Shown here piece after piece: positions 44,893 to 56,932 of a stretch of 64,000 bases of DNA (positions are counted from its first letter, which is position 1; the number at the start of each line of letters is the position of its first letter). Under the pieces are notes generated by a model. The model saw only the letters and a program-made list of their open reading frames with translations. It had not been told where the DNA came from and did not search any database. The stretch is from Chamaecyparis obtusa (lineage: Eukaryota; Streptophyta; Pinopsida; Cupressales; Cupressaceae). The position numbers and the translations under genes were made by a program. The stretch lies in contig BSBK01002798.1 in assembly GCA_027943335.1 (NCBI GenBank), positions 1,116,001-1,180,000 of the forward strand, written 5' to 3'.

Positions 44893-46215
44893 AACTGATG
44901 GTCACAAAACCTGCCAAGTTAACTTATCAAGAGTATTCATTCTGCTTGATTCCAATATAAAGATAACAATCACACCCAACTTCCTAAGAACTAGAAGGAA
45001 CAAAGTAACTAACTTTTGACTTCTGAGGTGATTTTCAAAAAGGTAGAACTGGAATTTCATTTGTATTTAATAGAAATATTTTTTGACAAGAACAACTGCA
45101 GAAACCCTGTCCAAGAAGACATACTCAATTAGATTAAAAAGCACTTATAACGGATACCCAAGAGACAAAATGATAAAAGGTGCATGCTAGATAATTCTGT
45201 GATAGTCACATAATTGTATTTAATAATTGTATGTTGTACTATATTCCCAAATTCTATGTTGTACTATATTCCCAATAACTAAAGACAGATTAACCTGAAA
45301 ACATTCTAAACGTTGTCCATAAGCAAAAGACTATATCACAATAAAACTTGATCAAAAAAAAATAAACCTAGGGCAATGAAGCGCCCTCAGCTGATATTTC
45401 AAGAATTGTAGCAGTTTCTCCCAGTGGCTTGACCATCAGGCAAACAGCTTCCTGATTCCCCATCCATCCATGTTGCATGTCCCCTTGGCTACCTAGCAGC
45501 ATGCTCCCTTGGTCAGAGACCGCTGGAAACTCATTCAAAGATGGACTTATCTGACTGGAGCTCCTTTTTTCATATCCTACTGTTGCTATTGGTGGAGAAA
45601 AACATTTTTTATGCTGACTATATCAGCATTCAGTAGGTGCTATACATCATCAGCTCTATTCTGGAAAGTGAGATAGAATTGTCTAAAAAATTCAAAATAG
45701 ATGAAATTGCTTCTTGCTTATGCAAACAACTGATAATGCCCCTCTAATTGCTTTTCCTTTCACAAATTTTCAATGACAAGCTTGTGATTGTCCAAATTGA
45801 AAGCTTGTTGTTTGTGCTGGGCCTCAGTGGCACCCATCTGCCCATTAAGAGTAGTTGTTTCATAATAGGAAGATAGATAAGCAGGCTGATGATCAGGATT
45901 TTTGGTTGCTGCCTATTTGCAATTAGGGTAAGAGCACTTGGTGAGGGAATGCAATTCACAGGGATTAAATTTAGAAGCAATCTGCATGGAATGAGGATGA
46001 AAATGGGTTGTAACAGGATCCATTTTTAGGGCTGGGATACTTGAACTGGTGCAATAAGAAGTGAAGAGCTGGGATTAGTACAGTGATTTGATAATCAATT
46101 CAGCAAAGTTCAAAACCTTAAAACACTAAATTATTAGAGAGCTCAGTTTATAGGAAAAAGGAGTGGAAGCAAAGTGAGTATTGAGAGCAATCTTACCATT
46201 ATTTACAGCATAAAC
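44893..46215 (-). pseudogene. Unassigned stretch with two minus-strand frame remnants
   Basis: An open minus-strand frame from about 45583 to a TAG at 45368 includes SQISPSLNEFPAVSDQGSML and CLMVKPLGETATILEISAEG. A second, from ATG 46023, includes MDPVTTHFHPHSMQIASKF and, after a stop, TTTLNGQMGATEAQHKQQAF. They are not in the same frame. The amino-acid composition looks like a real protein, but I do not recognise a family. They may be exons or a pseudogene, possibly upstream in the SHPRH transcription unit or unrelated. The rest holds nothing I can name. Confidence 0.3.
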
Positions 46216-46588
46216 CATAGTTCGCAGGCTCGGACGCTGAGAGTATTTGGCAAGCCAAAAAATTTCAACTCGGCAAATACTTGACAAAAACTCAGCAAAA
46301 ACTCAGCACCTTAGAAAGAACTTAAAAATAAAATCTCTTAAAGAAATATTTTTTTTTTGTAAAATTCAATTACAAAATGTATTAAATTAAAAATTGACAT
46401 CTTGAAAGAGAAAATGCATGATTTCATAGCAAAAACAAAATGTGAAAAATGCATTTTAACCAGTGTTTTACCTGCATCAACATTTTTCCCAATTGTTTTG
46501 TCGATAAAATCACGAGTTCAGCTTGTGAAAACTCGCCCAGCAAAAAAAATAGAGAGTACTCGGCAACTTGGAGTGTTTGCAAACTATG
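46216..46588. mobile_element. Small hAT-like MITE (373 bp)
   Basis: Inverted ends CATAGTTCGCAGGCTC and, from the right, CATAGTTTGCAAACACTC. Flanks GCATAAAC (46208-46215) and ACATAAAC (46589-46596), an 8-bp duplication with one mismatch. Inside are repeated AACTCGGCAAA-type words, shared with the element at 27878-28744. No coding capacity. Confidence 0.65.
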
Positions 46589-48381
46589 ACATAAACAATG
46601 TTCTTCACATTTTCTTGAGAAGAAGCAGCAAGACGAATGGGAAGTCAGCATCCCTGCCTTCCTCGCTCCAGAAAATTGGAACCTTTCAATCAATTTTTTT
46701 CTGTAGAGTGTTCATTTCAGTAGAAGACACTAAGTGAGCAGAAGTAAAACCTAAGCTTTCCCTCATTCTAATATAAGTAGTATGCATCAGCTTATTAGTA
46801 ATGGTATTCAGAAACTCGTGCTCACGTAAGCAAAATTATAAAGCTCTTTGTCAGGTTCAATTCTGATCAAACTGATCAAACTCTCATTGAGTTCCATTGT
46901 GTAAGAGTGGGCACGCAGTCTGATCAACAAAATATAGAGGCAGCACCCCCAGGAGGAAGACTGTCAGAGAATTATGGGCAGATTGATTGCAAGCTGCAAT
47001 ATCATTTGCATTGTTTATTCTTGGGAAGAATTTAATCTTGTCCATTGAAGCAGATCCTTTTGACGGCAAAGTATCACATTAGCACTCTAGTTTGGAAAGG
47101 AGTGAACACCCATATGGCCACAACTAGATGGTATTGGAGATTTATAGTTTTGTACTTGGTTAGCATTTGAATGCTGTTTGCAGGTTGAAAACCCTTGATA
47201 ATTGTTCATGTGTTGATGAATATTAATTTTGGGAGCATATACGAGCCCAAAACACATTCAGGGATTCTTGAGTTGTGATAATTATTAAAAGAACCAATTC
47301 GAAAAATTAATCATGGTAATCTCTGTTTGGAAAAAATAATCTTGTTGACTTGTGACAACGAACCTGTGTACATAGAAAATGCCATGCTGTAGGTTTTTCA
47401 CCTCCTTGTGTTCTTATCGATTGATGAACTAGCACATGCTTCCATTTAGATTTCCTAATTTATTCATCAAACTGTTGCAAGCAGTCATCTGGAGGTGAGG
47501 AAGGGAATAGAAGGAGGGAGAACTGATATGAGATCCTCTTCTAAGTACGCCACCTCATGATGGATGGTTGACAGCATGCCAATTAAGCCCAAGGGGGGCA
47601 AGGTATACCCTGCCCTTGGGCTTAGATGAGACAGATACTCCAGGCACTGTAATGCAGTTTCCCCCCCAACCTCTACAATGGTTGATTGTTGGAATGAATC
47701 CAAAAAGTCTCAATCATAGGAGGGCTAACAAGGAAGTGTGAATAGGCAGGGTAGAGACAAGCTTCCCCACTAAGTACGCCACCACATGATGGATGGCTAA
47801 CAACCTGCCAAATGGGGCCAAGGGGGATGGTATATCCGCTCTTGGGCTTAGTGTGAGGGTTGCTTTGGGCAACTTGTCATATCTCCTCATCCAAGCCCTG
47901 TTACAGTTGGACTCCGATTATCAATTATATATATTGTATGATTTTTTTAAATTAAGATGATTATGAATATACACATTTGTTCTTAAACCCTAGTAGAAAT
48001 GATTGATTTTATGAATTATATTTTGATAATTGTCTAAAATGGTTGTAGGATCTCAAGCAGGAGCTATCTTGCTTAAATATTTTTGGTAAAATTATATCCC
48101 TAGCTATATTACATTTCTTGTTTTTATTGAGCTTGTGATTCTAGGGCAGAATTTAGGGCAATCCCATAAAAGGGACATTAGAATTAGTCTCAGAGCATTG
48201 ATCTTGCCAACCTGAAGGGAAAATAATAAGCTCGGTTTAAAAGTGTTTAGAAATCTGTTGATTCAAGGGTAGTGTGTGTGCAGAGAATTATTAGAAGTTT
48301 TTCCTTATGAATAACCATGAAAACTATGAGACATGAATACTCCTCACAAACCCTATACATACCAAGAAATGGTGGTTAGTA
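46589..48381. other. Unassigned region with a 229-bp spaced repeat
   Basis: Two related blocks begin CTAAGTACGCCACC at 47541 and 47770, each followed by ATGATGGATGG, CATGCCAA/CCTGCCAA and a TTGGGCTTAG end. The first contains a hairpin at 47586-47622 (AGCCCAAGG against CCTTGGGCT). The 48090-48381 part may be the degraded end of the Ty3 element to its right. Confidence 0.5.
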
Positions 48382-50431
48382 TTAAAATGTAGCGACAACC
48401 TTGAGTGTACTCCGTCTATAAGGTTGTAGGCACAAGAAAACCACGTCTCCTCTAAAACATCTAGGTGCATTTTGAATGTCATCCTTAAGTGCCTTAAGGA
48501 TATGCTGATTGTCCTCTAGAAAATCCCAAGCTCTTGGTGTTCTACTATCACCCAACACAAAGTCCATAAATGATGAGGCATCATAACCATACAATGCTTG
48601 GAAGGGAGTCGTACCAAATTCCAATAGACATGTGGTACAGAGTATAATAACAATACTCCCCCAAATACAGCCAACGCACACATGCCTTTTGCTAATCCAA
48701 AACATAGTTACTCAAATAACCCTCAACCCATTTATTGACTATCTCCATTTGTCCATTTGTCTGAGGCTGGTAACTAGTGCTAGGAGTCAAGTTTGTACCT
48801 ACTAATTGGAATATCTCCTACCAAAAGATGCTCATAAACTTGCTATCATGGTCACTGACAATGGTCCTAGGGAGTCCATGAAGTCTAAACACCTCATGCA
48901 AGAATAGCTCTGCCACCTAAGATGTAAAGTTGGCTACAATAGAGAAGAGTATGCAAACTTTGTCAATATATCCACAACCACATAGAAGCAATCCTTCCCC
49001 TGAACTCTCGGAAGACCAATAATGAAGTCCATCAATAGACTCTTCCACTTCTGCTCTGGAATAGGCAATTGCTACAGAAGACCTACCGAAAAAGAATGCT
49101 CTGACTTGTTATGTTGATAAGTCACACACGCATGTACATGGCACAAAACATCATCCTTGAGACCCTTCCGTGAGAATCTCTCTCTAACCTGCCTGTATGA
49201 ATACCCAGATGTCCTACAACTGGTGTGTCATGGATGTTGTGCAAGATCTTCTCCTTCAATTTCAATCCAGGTGCCAAATAAATCATGTTCTTATAATAGA
49301 TAAGATCATCAAGTACTGTGTATCTATCATCCCGAATCTGACCATCCATAATCTTGCTTGCAAACTGATTCTTGGAATACTCAACTAAAAATTGAGATTT
49401 CCAATCTGTTAAAATCCCACTAATAGAGAAAAGTGTAGCAACTATAGGCCTCCTAGAAAGTGCATCCACAACAACATTTTTCTTCCCCTTGACATACTCA
49501 ATGTCAAAATCATATGCTTGTATCTTGCTGACCCATTTCTATTGGCACTCATCAAACTCTTTTTGCTCTAAAAAGTATTTCAAGTTGTTGTGGTTGTTTC
49601 TCACCACAAACTCCCCACCAACCAAGCAATAATGAAACTTTGCCAAAGCCTACATAATGGCAAGCATCTCCTTGTCATAGGTGGAATACAATCTCTCATT
49701 ACCCCTCAACTATCTACTCTCATAGGCAATGGAATTGCGATTCTACATAAAGACCGCTCCAATATCCTCTTCGAATGCATCACACTCTAACACAAAGGGG
49801 TGAGAGAAATTTGGAAAAGCCAAAACTAGACAAGTGCTCATTACCTGCTTGAGCCTATCAAATACAACCTATACCTCATGTGTCCATCTAAAAGTGCCCT
49901 TGTGTGTGAGATCTATCGAAAGAGTTCCAAGTTGTGAATACCCCTTCACGAACCTCCTCTAGTATCCACATAAGGGTACGAAACCCTGTGGCCAATAAGT
50001 ATAGACTGAATTTTCTCCTAATGTACTCTGACCCCATGAATACCAATCACATGCTCAAATCCATAGTCAAGAGATCTACCAGGAGGAATATCACCAAATG
50101 CAAGAGTGTGCTTGTCCATCACTGTCTAGACATCTACATGAAATGACCGCTTGTCTTGTGAAGGTCACTTGGACGAAATGAAGCACCATGCCGCCAAAGC
50201 AACATCTCCATGTCTAAATATGGACTCCATCCTATGTGTTGAAACTACCATAGGTCCTCCATCAAAAAGAGCCTTTAGCACCACCTTCTTACCATCTGCC
50301 ATGAACTCTAAATCCATCCTCTTGAAATCCTATATGTACCTACTAAGTGACTATAACCAATGGATACCCAATACTGTATCAATCTCACCAAGACCTACAA
50401 CATAGAAATCATCGGTCAAGGTGTAATCACC
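48382..50431 (-). pseudogene. Ty3/gypsy pol remnant: protease end, RNase H, integrase
   Basis: Read on the minus strand: protease tail DTVLGIHWL near 50380; [11 protein letters not shown] near 50220; degraded sequence where reverse transcriptase should be; RNase H YCLVGGEFVVRNNHNNLKYF near 49610; the VDALSRRP junction at 49470; integrase zinc region VVGHLGIHTG near 49200; then FQALYGYDASSF and a C-terminal GDVVFLCLQPYRRSTLK at 48400. Many stops and frameshifts. It belongs with the protease start at 51852-52029 and gag at 63462-64000; the reverse transcriptase is largely lost. Confidence 0.8.
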
Positions 50432-51846
50432 TATAACGTCCCCGTTTTAGCTCACCGTGGTTTATCATTGGCCCTCGTAGGCTAAGTTAGATAAGCAAAA
50501 CAAGAGGCTCTTTCCCTTTTGGAGTACAAAAGTGTTCAGGATTGCTCTTTGTTTGGTTCAATTGGGTACACTTACTATTTATACTAAGTCATTTATCCAG
50601 CATTTCTATATTTGGCAAGGCACCCAAATTGGCCTGAGTTGCAGTATCAACCCTTGGCACCATTGATTTGATCAGGTATTCAAGGATTTACTAATTATAG
50701 TAAGTCAATGGTTGTTAGAGAGGGACCCTTACTATTTTTAGTAAGGCAGTTGGATGCACAACAGAAACAATGGTTGACCTCCAAGTTCAGACGGGACAAA
50801 GAGATAATGAAATATTAAAATTATAATGGCATCAATGATATTCTTTATAATGGTTATATTATAAAGTTATTATTTAACTTTATAAAGTGTTACTAAGTGA
50901 GGGACCATTATATTTAACGAAAAAGAACACCTTCATTAATGATAAAACATAAAGTCACCCACAAAAGAAAATATTAAAGTCATTAAAGAGGCTTATCAGT
51001 GAAGCTACATGAATCGAACAATGTTGAGGAATTATAAAAGCTCAAAGAATGAAATCGACCCAATTATGCTTATGAGTTTTTGACTTGATGTTTGATGTTC
51101 CTAGGAATTGTGCCTTGAGACCTAGGGTTTCAGCCATCTTCAACATTGGAGGACGAAATCTCTTCAATGTTTATGCAATCTTGAGGCTATGAAAGATCAG
51201 TTGAATCATTGCTTGTCTATGGGCTTCATACAAGGGTCCAGTTTGTGCTAAATTGGTGAAGAATTAGGGAGTTTCAAGGAGTTTGAGTGCTAAATAAGAG
51301 TGTGATAGTAGACCTCCATGGCTGCCTTATAGCTATTGAATTGAGACGTATTCAGCAGAAAACAATTATTATCAACAGGCTGTACAGTTCCAGCCCTCAC
51401 ATGATTCTCCCAAATTTCATGGCGTGAGTTTCCTAGGCTAAAACACCTAGCTTTTGGTTGCTTTTCCATCACCACTATGGGCAGCTGCAATTGTGTGGGG
51501 TTTTAGACTGAATTCCAAGGTGGAGAAACCTTTGATTGCTGTAGATCAATTAAATAACCAAGTTTCTTTGATATTTCCAACTTTCCAGAATATTCATGTA
51601 ATAATTATTCCAATATTACAGTGTGTGTTTAGGAGTTTGAAATAATAAAGACATGCATATATGTTTCTTGTTACTGCTTGTATCCCAGTACTAGTAAGTA
51701 ATTTGATTTATGCATTTATTATCATTGCATCCTTAAATCAAAACATCTGAAAACCAAGCAAAAGAAATACAAAACATTGCAAGGAAACACAATAAACTTG
51801 TCAATTGCCAGATTGGTTAGAGGTTGAACCAGCAGGGTTCATTACA
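50432..51846 (+). mobile_element. Solo LTR (1,415 bp) inserted in the Ty3 protease
   Basis: Starts TATAACGTCCCC (the first TG apparently changed to TA) and ends GTTCATTACA, with TCACC at 50427-50431 and 51847-51851. It carries TTACTATTTATACTAAG, TTACTAATTATAGTAAG and TTACTATTTTTAGTAAG and is related to the solo LTR at 35567-42638. The protease frame of the Ty3 element continues on either side. Confidence 0.75.
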
Positions 51847-51851
51847 TCACC

Positions 51852-52029
51852 CATCTGCTAAGTTGTAGGACTCTCCTAGTGCACCACATAGTGAAACCAT
51901 CTGCAATTGTCACACTGAAACCAGGGAAGTCCTCTGCTTGTGACCCACGCCTAGCAACTAATGCCTCATCTATGAAATTGTATGCAGCACCACTATCCAC
52001 CAGGCAAGTCACCAAATGTCTCTTAAGAT
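51852..52029 (-). pseudogene. Ty3 protease start (DSGA)
   Basis: Minus-strand frame CLVDSGAAYNFIDEALVARR and FPGFSVTIADGF: the catalytic DSGA and flap region of a Ty3 protease. The left neighbour is the solo LTR; the right neighbour is the Copia element at 52035. The gag of this element resumes at 63462. Confidence 0.82.
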
Positions 52030-52034
52030 CCCTG

Positions 52035-52611
52035 TGTTAATATTTATAGCCTGTCGGCTTAGATCAAATTCGGACAACAGAATTAATAATAAACTATTAT
52101 TAATAACACCCTAGCTTATATGATTTTATAATAATAATAGTGTTATTATAAAATATAAGTAATCAATATATATTGTGTTTAATAATTAAAAAGGGCCCAT
52201 TATGAGGACAAGTCGTCCCTCTTTGAGGGTGACAATATTAATTATATTCACATATATATGGAGATCGATTTTGAGAAAGAGAGATCATCAAAAACATAAT
52301 ATGTATCTCTGCTCTTCAAAATCTGATATATGCGAAAATTACCTCTGCCTCTTGGAGCGAACTTGACTGGTTTCTAATTCGGTTTTGGAGCAACATCTCA
52401 GGAGAAGAACACAGCAAATTGGAGTGCGACCTAGGGCTGGATTTCGGACCTTCTATAGCAGCATCCATTCAAGGCAGATTCACATCGAATTTCAATCAAG
52501 TTGAAGAGTAAATCGGGTATCTTCTTTCCAGCTTATTCTATGATAAGTTGTTTCAATTTTAGGTCATCTATAGATTGTTAATTTCCTTGAATTAATCTAA
52601 AAATCTCAACA
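52035..52611 (+). repeat. 5' LTR of the gag-less Copia element (577 bp)
   Basis: TG...CA ends, followed directly by the primer-binding site. It differs from the 3' copy by a few substitutions and a short indel near 52231. Confidence 0.9.
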
Positions 52612-52691
52612 TGGTATCAGAGCCTAAGTAGAGTAAAAGATCATATTCAGATTATTAGGAAAATCAGTCTTAAACCCTAAACATTTGAAAC

Positions 52692-54242
52692 ATGGAATGT
52701 TCAGCCCTATATTCAGCCTTGTCTACCCAAACCTCAAATAAACTCTCTTGGGTTATTGATAGTGAAGCCTCAAGGCACATCACTGGGTTCCGGGAAAACT
52801 TTGATAATTTTTCAGAAAACATTAAGGAAGAAGTTACCATAGGAGATGACACCTCGTATCCAATTATGGGCTTTGGGAATTATAACATTCAATTGAAGTC
52901 CAGCATATCCTTGCAACTATATCATGTCTTATATGTTCCGAGCATAAAGAGAAACCTAGTTTCAATATCAGCACTTGAGGATAAGGGGTATAAAATTGCC
53001 TTTATGGATGGGAAAGTCTTAGCTTGGACCAAAAATTCTACATTAAAACAAGCATACACCATAGGACTAAGACATGAGTGTCTTTATAGACTTGATACTA
53101 TTTCATCCCAAGCCCTAATGGTTGAATCAATCAACTCGAGTGATCTATGGCACAAGAGGCTAGGGCATCTAAACTTTCAATCATTATCTTCTATGGATAA
53201 AATTGTAGTAGGCTTCCCTCATTTATCTCCTAGACATGAAGGAATATGCAAAGGATGTGCATTAGGGAAAAATATCAAATCCTCATTCCCTAGTAGTGAA
53301 AGCAAGACTAAGGAAATTATGGAAATAATTCATTCTGATCTTTGTGGACCCATGTCCATACCATCTATTGGAAGATATCTCTATTACATCATCTTTGTAG
53401 ATGACTTTTCAAAAAAGACTTGGATATATTTTCTTAAGAACAAGGAATCTATTGATGTTCTCAACAAATTCAAAGAGTTCAAAGCCCTAATAGAGAATCT
53501 TACGAACAAGAAGATAAAAATTCTTAGAACGGATAATGGCGGAGAATACATTTCTGAAATCTTTAGCTCCTTTTGTATAGAATCAAGGATTAAGAGGGAG
53601 TTCACTGTTCCTTACAACCCTCAGCAAAATGGAATCGCCGAAAGGAAGAATAGAATCATAGTTGAAGCAACAAATGCCATGTTACATAATCAAAATTTGC
53701 ATACTTCACTATGGGCTGAGGCATCCAACACTGCGGTTTACATTCAAAATAGATGTCCTCATTCAGCACTGTACAATAAGACCCCTGAAGAGGCATTTAG
53801 TGGTAACAAACCTAATGTAAGTCATCTTCGGATATTTGGTTGTCCTGTGTATTTTCATGTTCCAAAAGAAAAGAGGACAAAATTAGAACCTTCAAGAAAG
53901 AAGGGAATATTTGTGGGATATAGTGAATCTGCCAAGGCATACAGGATATATGTTCCAGGACAAAGACATATTGAATTAAGTAGAGATGTCATATTTGAAG
54001 AAGATCTTGTATTCTCTATCTCTAAAGATATGGCATGTGATGAATTAACTCATTCCAACCCTCCTGAGAATCAGAGAGAGTATCATGATACTGTAGAACA
54101 TGATCAAGTAAATGAACCTAGCACTTCCATCATCAAGAAGAGACCATTGTGGGCCACCAAAATGTTGGAAGATGCAAACAACTTTGCAGCTCTGGCAGAA
54201 ACTTTCACGGAAAGTAAAAGACCTAAGGAATACTCTAACTAA
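52692..54242 (+). CDS. Copia protease-integrase open reading frame (516 aa), gag missing
   Basis: An uninterrupted 516-codon frame starting ATG 52692, 80 bases after the LTR. It opens MECSALYSALSTQTSNKLSW, which aligns with the last residues of gag in the related element at 40208-41371, so gag is deleted. The protease motif reads VIDSEASRHITGF: the glycine of the catalytic DSG is glutamate, so it is probably inactive. Integrase: LWHKRLGHLNFQSLSSMDK zinc region, IHSDLCGPMSIPSIGR, VDDFSKKTWIYFLKNK, RTDNGGEYISEIF and NPQQNGIAERKNRI provide D, D, E. The frame extends to the GIFVGYSESAKAYRIYVP block. Confidence 0.9.
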   Translation: MECSALYSALSTQTSNKLSWVIDSEASRHITGFRENFDNFSENIKEEVTIGDDTSYPIMGFGNYNIQLKSSISLQLYHVLYVPSIKRNLVSISALEDKGYKIAFMDGKVLAWTKNSTLKQAYTIGLRHECLYRLDTISSQALMVESINSSDLWHKRLGHLNFQSLSSMDKIVVGFPHLSPRHEGICKGCALGKNIKSSFPSSESKTKEIMEIIHSDLCGPMSIPSIGRYLYYIIFVDDFSKKTWIYFLKNKESIDVLNKFKEFKALIENLTNKKIKILRTDNGGEYISEIFSSFCIESRIKREFTVPYNPQQNGIAERKNRIIVEATNAMLHNQNLHTSLWAEASNTAVYIQNRCPHSALYNKTPEEAFSGNKPNVSHLRIFGCPVYFHVPKEKRTKLEPSRKKGIFVGYSESAKAYRIYVPGQRHIELSRDVIFEEDLVFSISKDMACDELTHSNPPENQREYHDTVEHDQVNEPSTSIIKKRPLWATKMLEDANNFAALAETFTESKRPKEYSN

Positions 54243-54251
54243 GCTGCATTT

Positions 54252-55800
54252 ATGAGTGAGATTATAGATTTTGAACCCTCTTCTGTTTGTGAAGCACTTA
54301 AAATCCAAGCCTGCAAAGATGCAATGTCAGAAGAATACGGATCCATAACGAAGAACGATGTATGGGATATTGTTCCTAGACCCAAGAACAAATCTGTGGT
54401 ATCATCAAAATGGATATTCAAGATTAAACATGTTGCCGGTGGTAGTATTGAGAATCATAAAGCCAGATTCGTAGCCAGAGGATTTACCCAAAAGGAAGCA
54501 ATAGATTATGATGAGACTTTTGCTCCCGTTGCTCGATATTCCTCAGTTAGGGCAATAATTGCAATTGCAGCTTCCAAAGGTTGGAAGATCCATCAAATGG
54601 ATGTTAAAACTGCATTTCTTAATGGAGAAATTGAAGAGGAAATGTATATAGAGCAACCTGAAGGATCAACAATCTTATGTATGCAAGCTTAAGAAAGCTT
54701 TATATGGGTTCAAACAAGCTCCTCGAGCGTGGTATGAAAGGATTGATCGCTATCTTCAAAATCTGGGATTTTCAAAGAACGATGCAGATCCTAATATCTA
54801 TTTCAAGATATCAGATGGAGACATATTGATATTAGTGCTATACGTAGATCATCTTCTAATCACAGGAGAAGAATACCTTATAGCGAATTGCAAGCAAGAC
54901 CTTGCAAAGGAATTTGAAATGAAGGAGCTTGGCCTTCTTCATTATTTTCTTGGTTTAGAAGTATGGCAACAATCTTCTGGGATTATTGTGAAGTAAGGAA
55001 AATATACTATTGATATTTTAAAGAGATTTGGTATGATGGATTGTAAACCAATGTCCACACCTATGGAAACCAACCTCCTTAAGTTAAGAGAAGCCATGGC
55101 TTGTTCAGAGGCAGCAGATGCTAATTTGTACTGTCAAATCATTGGATCTCTTATGTATCTAGTTAACACTAGACCTGATATCTGTTATGTTGTAAATGCT
55201 CTAAGTCAGTTTATGGTATAATCTAAACAATTGCATATGAGTGCAGCTGAGCATATTTTGAGATATCTTCATGGAACCATTGAGTATGGTCTATTATACA
55301 AAAATATAAAACTGGATCTTCATGGCTTTACAAATTCAGATTGGGCAGGACGCATTACAGATCGGAAGAGTACATCCGGATGTTGTTCTAGCTTGGGATC
55401 AGCTATGATTTCTTGGTTTACCAAGAAACAAAACTCCGTTGCTCAGAGTTCAACAAAAGCATAGTATATTGCAGCTTCTCTCGGAGCTAGAGAAGCAGTT
55501 TGGTTAAGGAAACTCATAGTGGGATTATTTGGACAATCTATGGAACCTACTGTTATCTTTAGTGATAATCAGAGCTGCATTAAACTTGCCATCAACCCTA
55601 TGTTCCATAATAGGTCCAAACATATTCAGATTCCTTATCACTATGTCAGGGACATGGTGGAAATAAAGGCCATTAAATTAGAATATGTATGTACTAATGA
55701 ACAAACTACAGACATTCTCACCAAACCTTTAGCAAGAGACAAACTTGAACATTTCAGGAATAAAACTTGGCTTGGTGAAAATATGAGTTTGTTGTACTAA
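54252..55800 (+). pseudogene. Copia reverse transcriptase-RNase H, inactivated
   Basis: [58 protein letters not shown], then a frameshift near 54685, KKALYGFKQAPRAWYERI, and LYVDHLLITG, where the second catalytic Asp of YVDD is His. Stops follow at IIVK (about 54994), QFMV (55219) and STKA (55462). RNase H: TNSDWAGRITDRKSTSGCCS, FSDNQSCIKLAINPMFHNRS, TTDILTKPLARDKLEHF, ending with TAA at 55798-55800. Confidence 0.88.
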
Positions 55801-55889
55801 CATTTATTTTATGGTAAAGCAATATATGATTTTCATTTATGCTTGCATGTGAATTGTGGCAGTTCACATTTATATTTTTTATGAATATC

Positions 55890-56400
55890 ATAGAGTTTGA
55901 TATTTGTTAGGCCAATGCTCAAGGATATCATTAATTTGATATTTGGTGGATCAAGGATCCGCTTCTTAGCATATGGTGGACATCATGGATTTGATGTCTG
56001 GAGGCCATTTGCTCCGAGTACTTGGTGAATATCATGGATTTGATATTCGTTAGACCAATGCTCAAGGATATCATGGATTTGATATCTGGTGGATCAAGGA
56101 TCCACTTCTCAGCATATGGTGGACATCATGGATTTGATATCTAGAGAGCATTGCTTCGAGTACTTGGTGAATATCATTGATTTGATATTTGTTGGACCAA
56201 TACTCTTGATATCATGGATTTGATATCTATTGAGTCAAGGTGACTCATGGTTAACATCATGGACTTGATGTTTTTGCATATTGGAGAATTTGGTAAATTC
56301 AATGTTATCATGAATACAATGGACTTGATATTCTTGTGGACCTGATCAATCCACAAATTTGGGAGGATAACGTTTTTGAGCCAAAATATTATATATACAT
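55890..56400 (+). repeat. Higher-order repeat array in the Copia 3' untranslated region
   Basis: About nine modules of the form ATATCATGGATTTGATAT (positions near 55922, 55980, 56028, 56067, 56122, 56170, 56209, 56245 and 56320), grouped in a larger period of about 142 bp marked by CAATGCTCAAGGATATC. Each module is an interrupted palindrome ATATCA..TGATAT. Confidence 0.82.
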
Positions 56401-56571
56401 GGACTTATGGTAGATAGGATCTACCTTCATAGACTTGGAATCTATGATATCTCTGAATAAGGTATCCGAGATGGTTATGTTTTTGTTCTCACTATCAAGG
56501 ATGATAGTTAAGGTGTGTCCTGGAATAGATGGGATCTATGGTTTGATCTTACCCTCCAGACTAAGGGGGAG

Positions 56572-56932
56572 TGTTAATATTTATAGCCTGTCGGCTTAGA
56601 TCAAATTCGGACAACAGAATTAATAATAAACTATTATTAATAACACCCTAGCTTATACGATTTTATAATAATAATAGTATTATTATAAAATATAAGCAAT
56701 CAATATATATTGTGTTTAATAATTAAAAAGGACCCATTATGAGGACAAGTCGTCCCTCTTTGAGGGAAATATTAATTATACTCACACATATATGGAGATC
56801 GATTTTGAGAAAGAGAGATCATCAAAAACATAATATGTATCTCTGCTCTTCAAAATCTGATATATGCGAAAATTACCTCTGCCTCTTGGAGCGAACTTGA
56901 CTGGTTTCTAATTCGGTTTTGGAGCAGCATCT
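56572..56932 (+). repeat. 3' LTR of the gag-less Copia, left part
   Basis: Starts TGTTAATATTTATAGCC after the purine tract and matches 52035-52400 with few differences, up to GGAGCAGCATCT, where the TGTTGG element is inserted. The remainder is at 63249-63461. Confidence 0.88.

Noticed and set aside
45600..45640. Minus-strand peptide LLNADIV, identical to a short block of SHPRH upstream of the DEAQ box
   Set aside because: The residues on both sides do not match, there is a stop just upstream and no good donor follows. A seven-residue match alone is not enough to call an exon.
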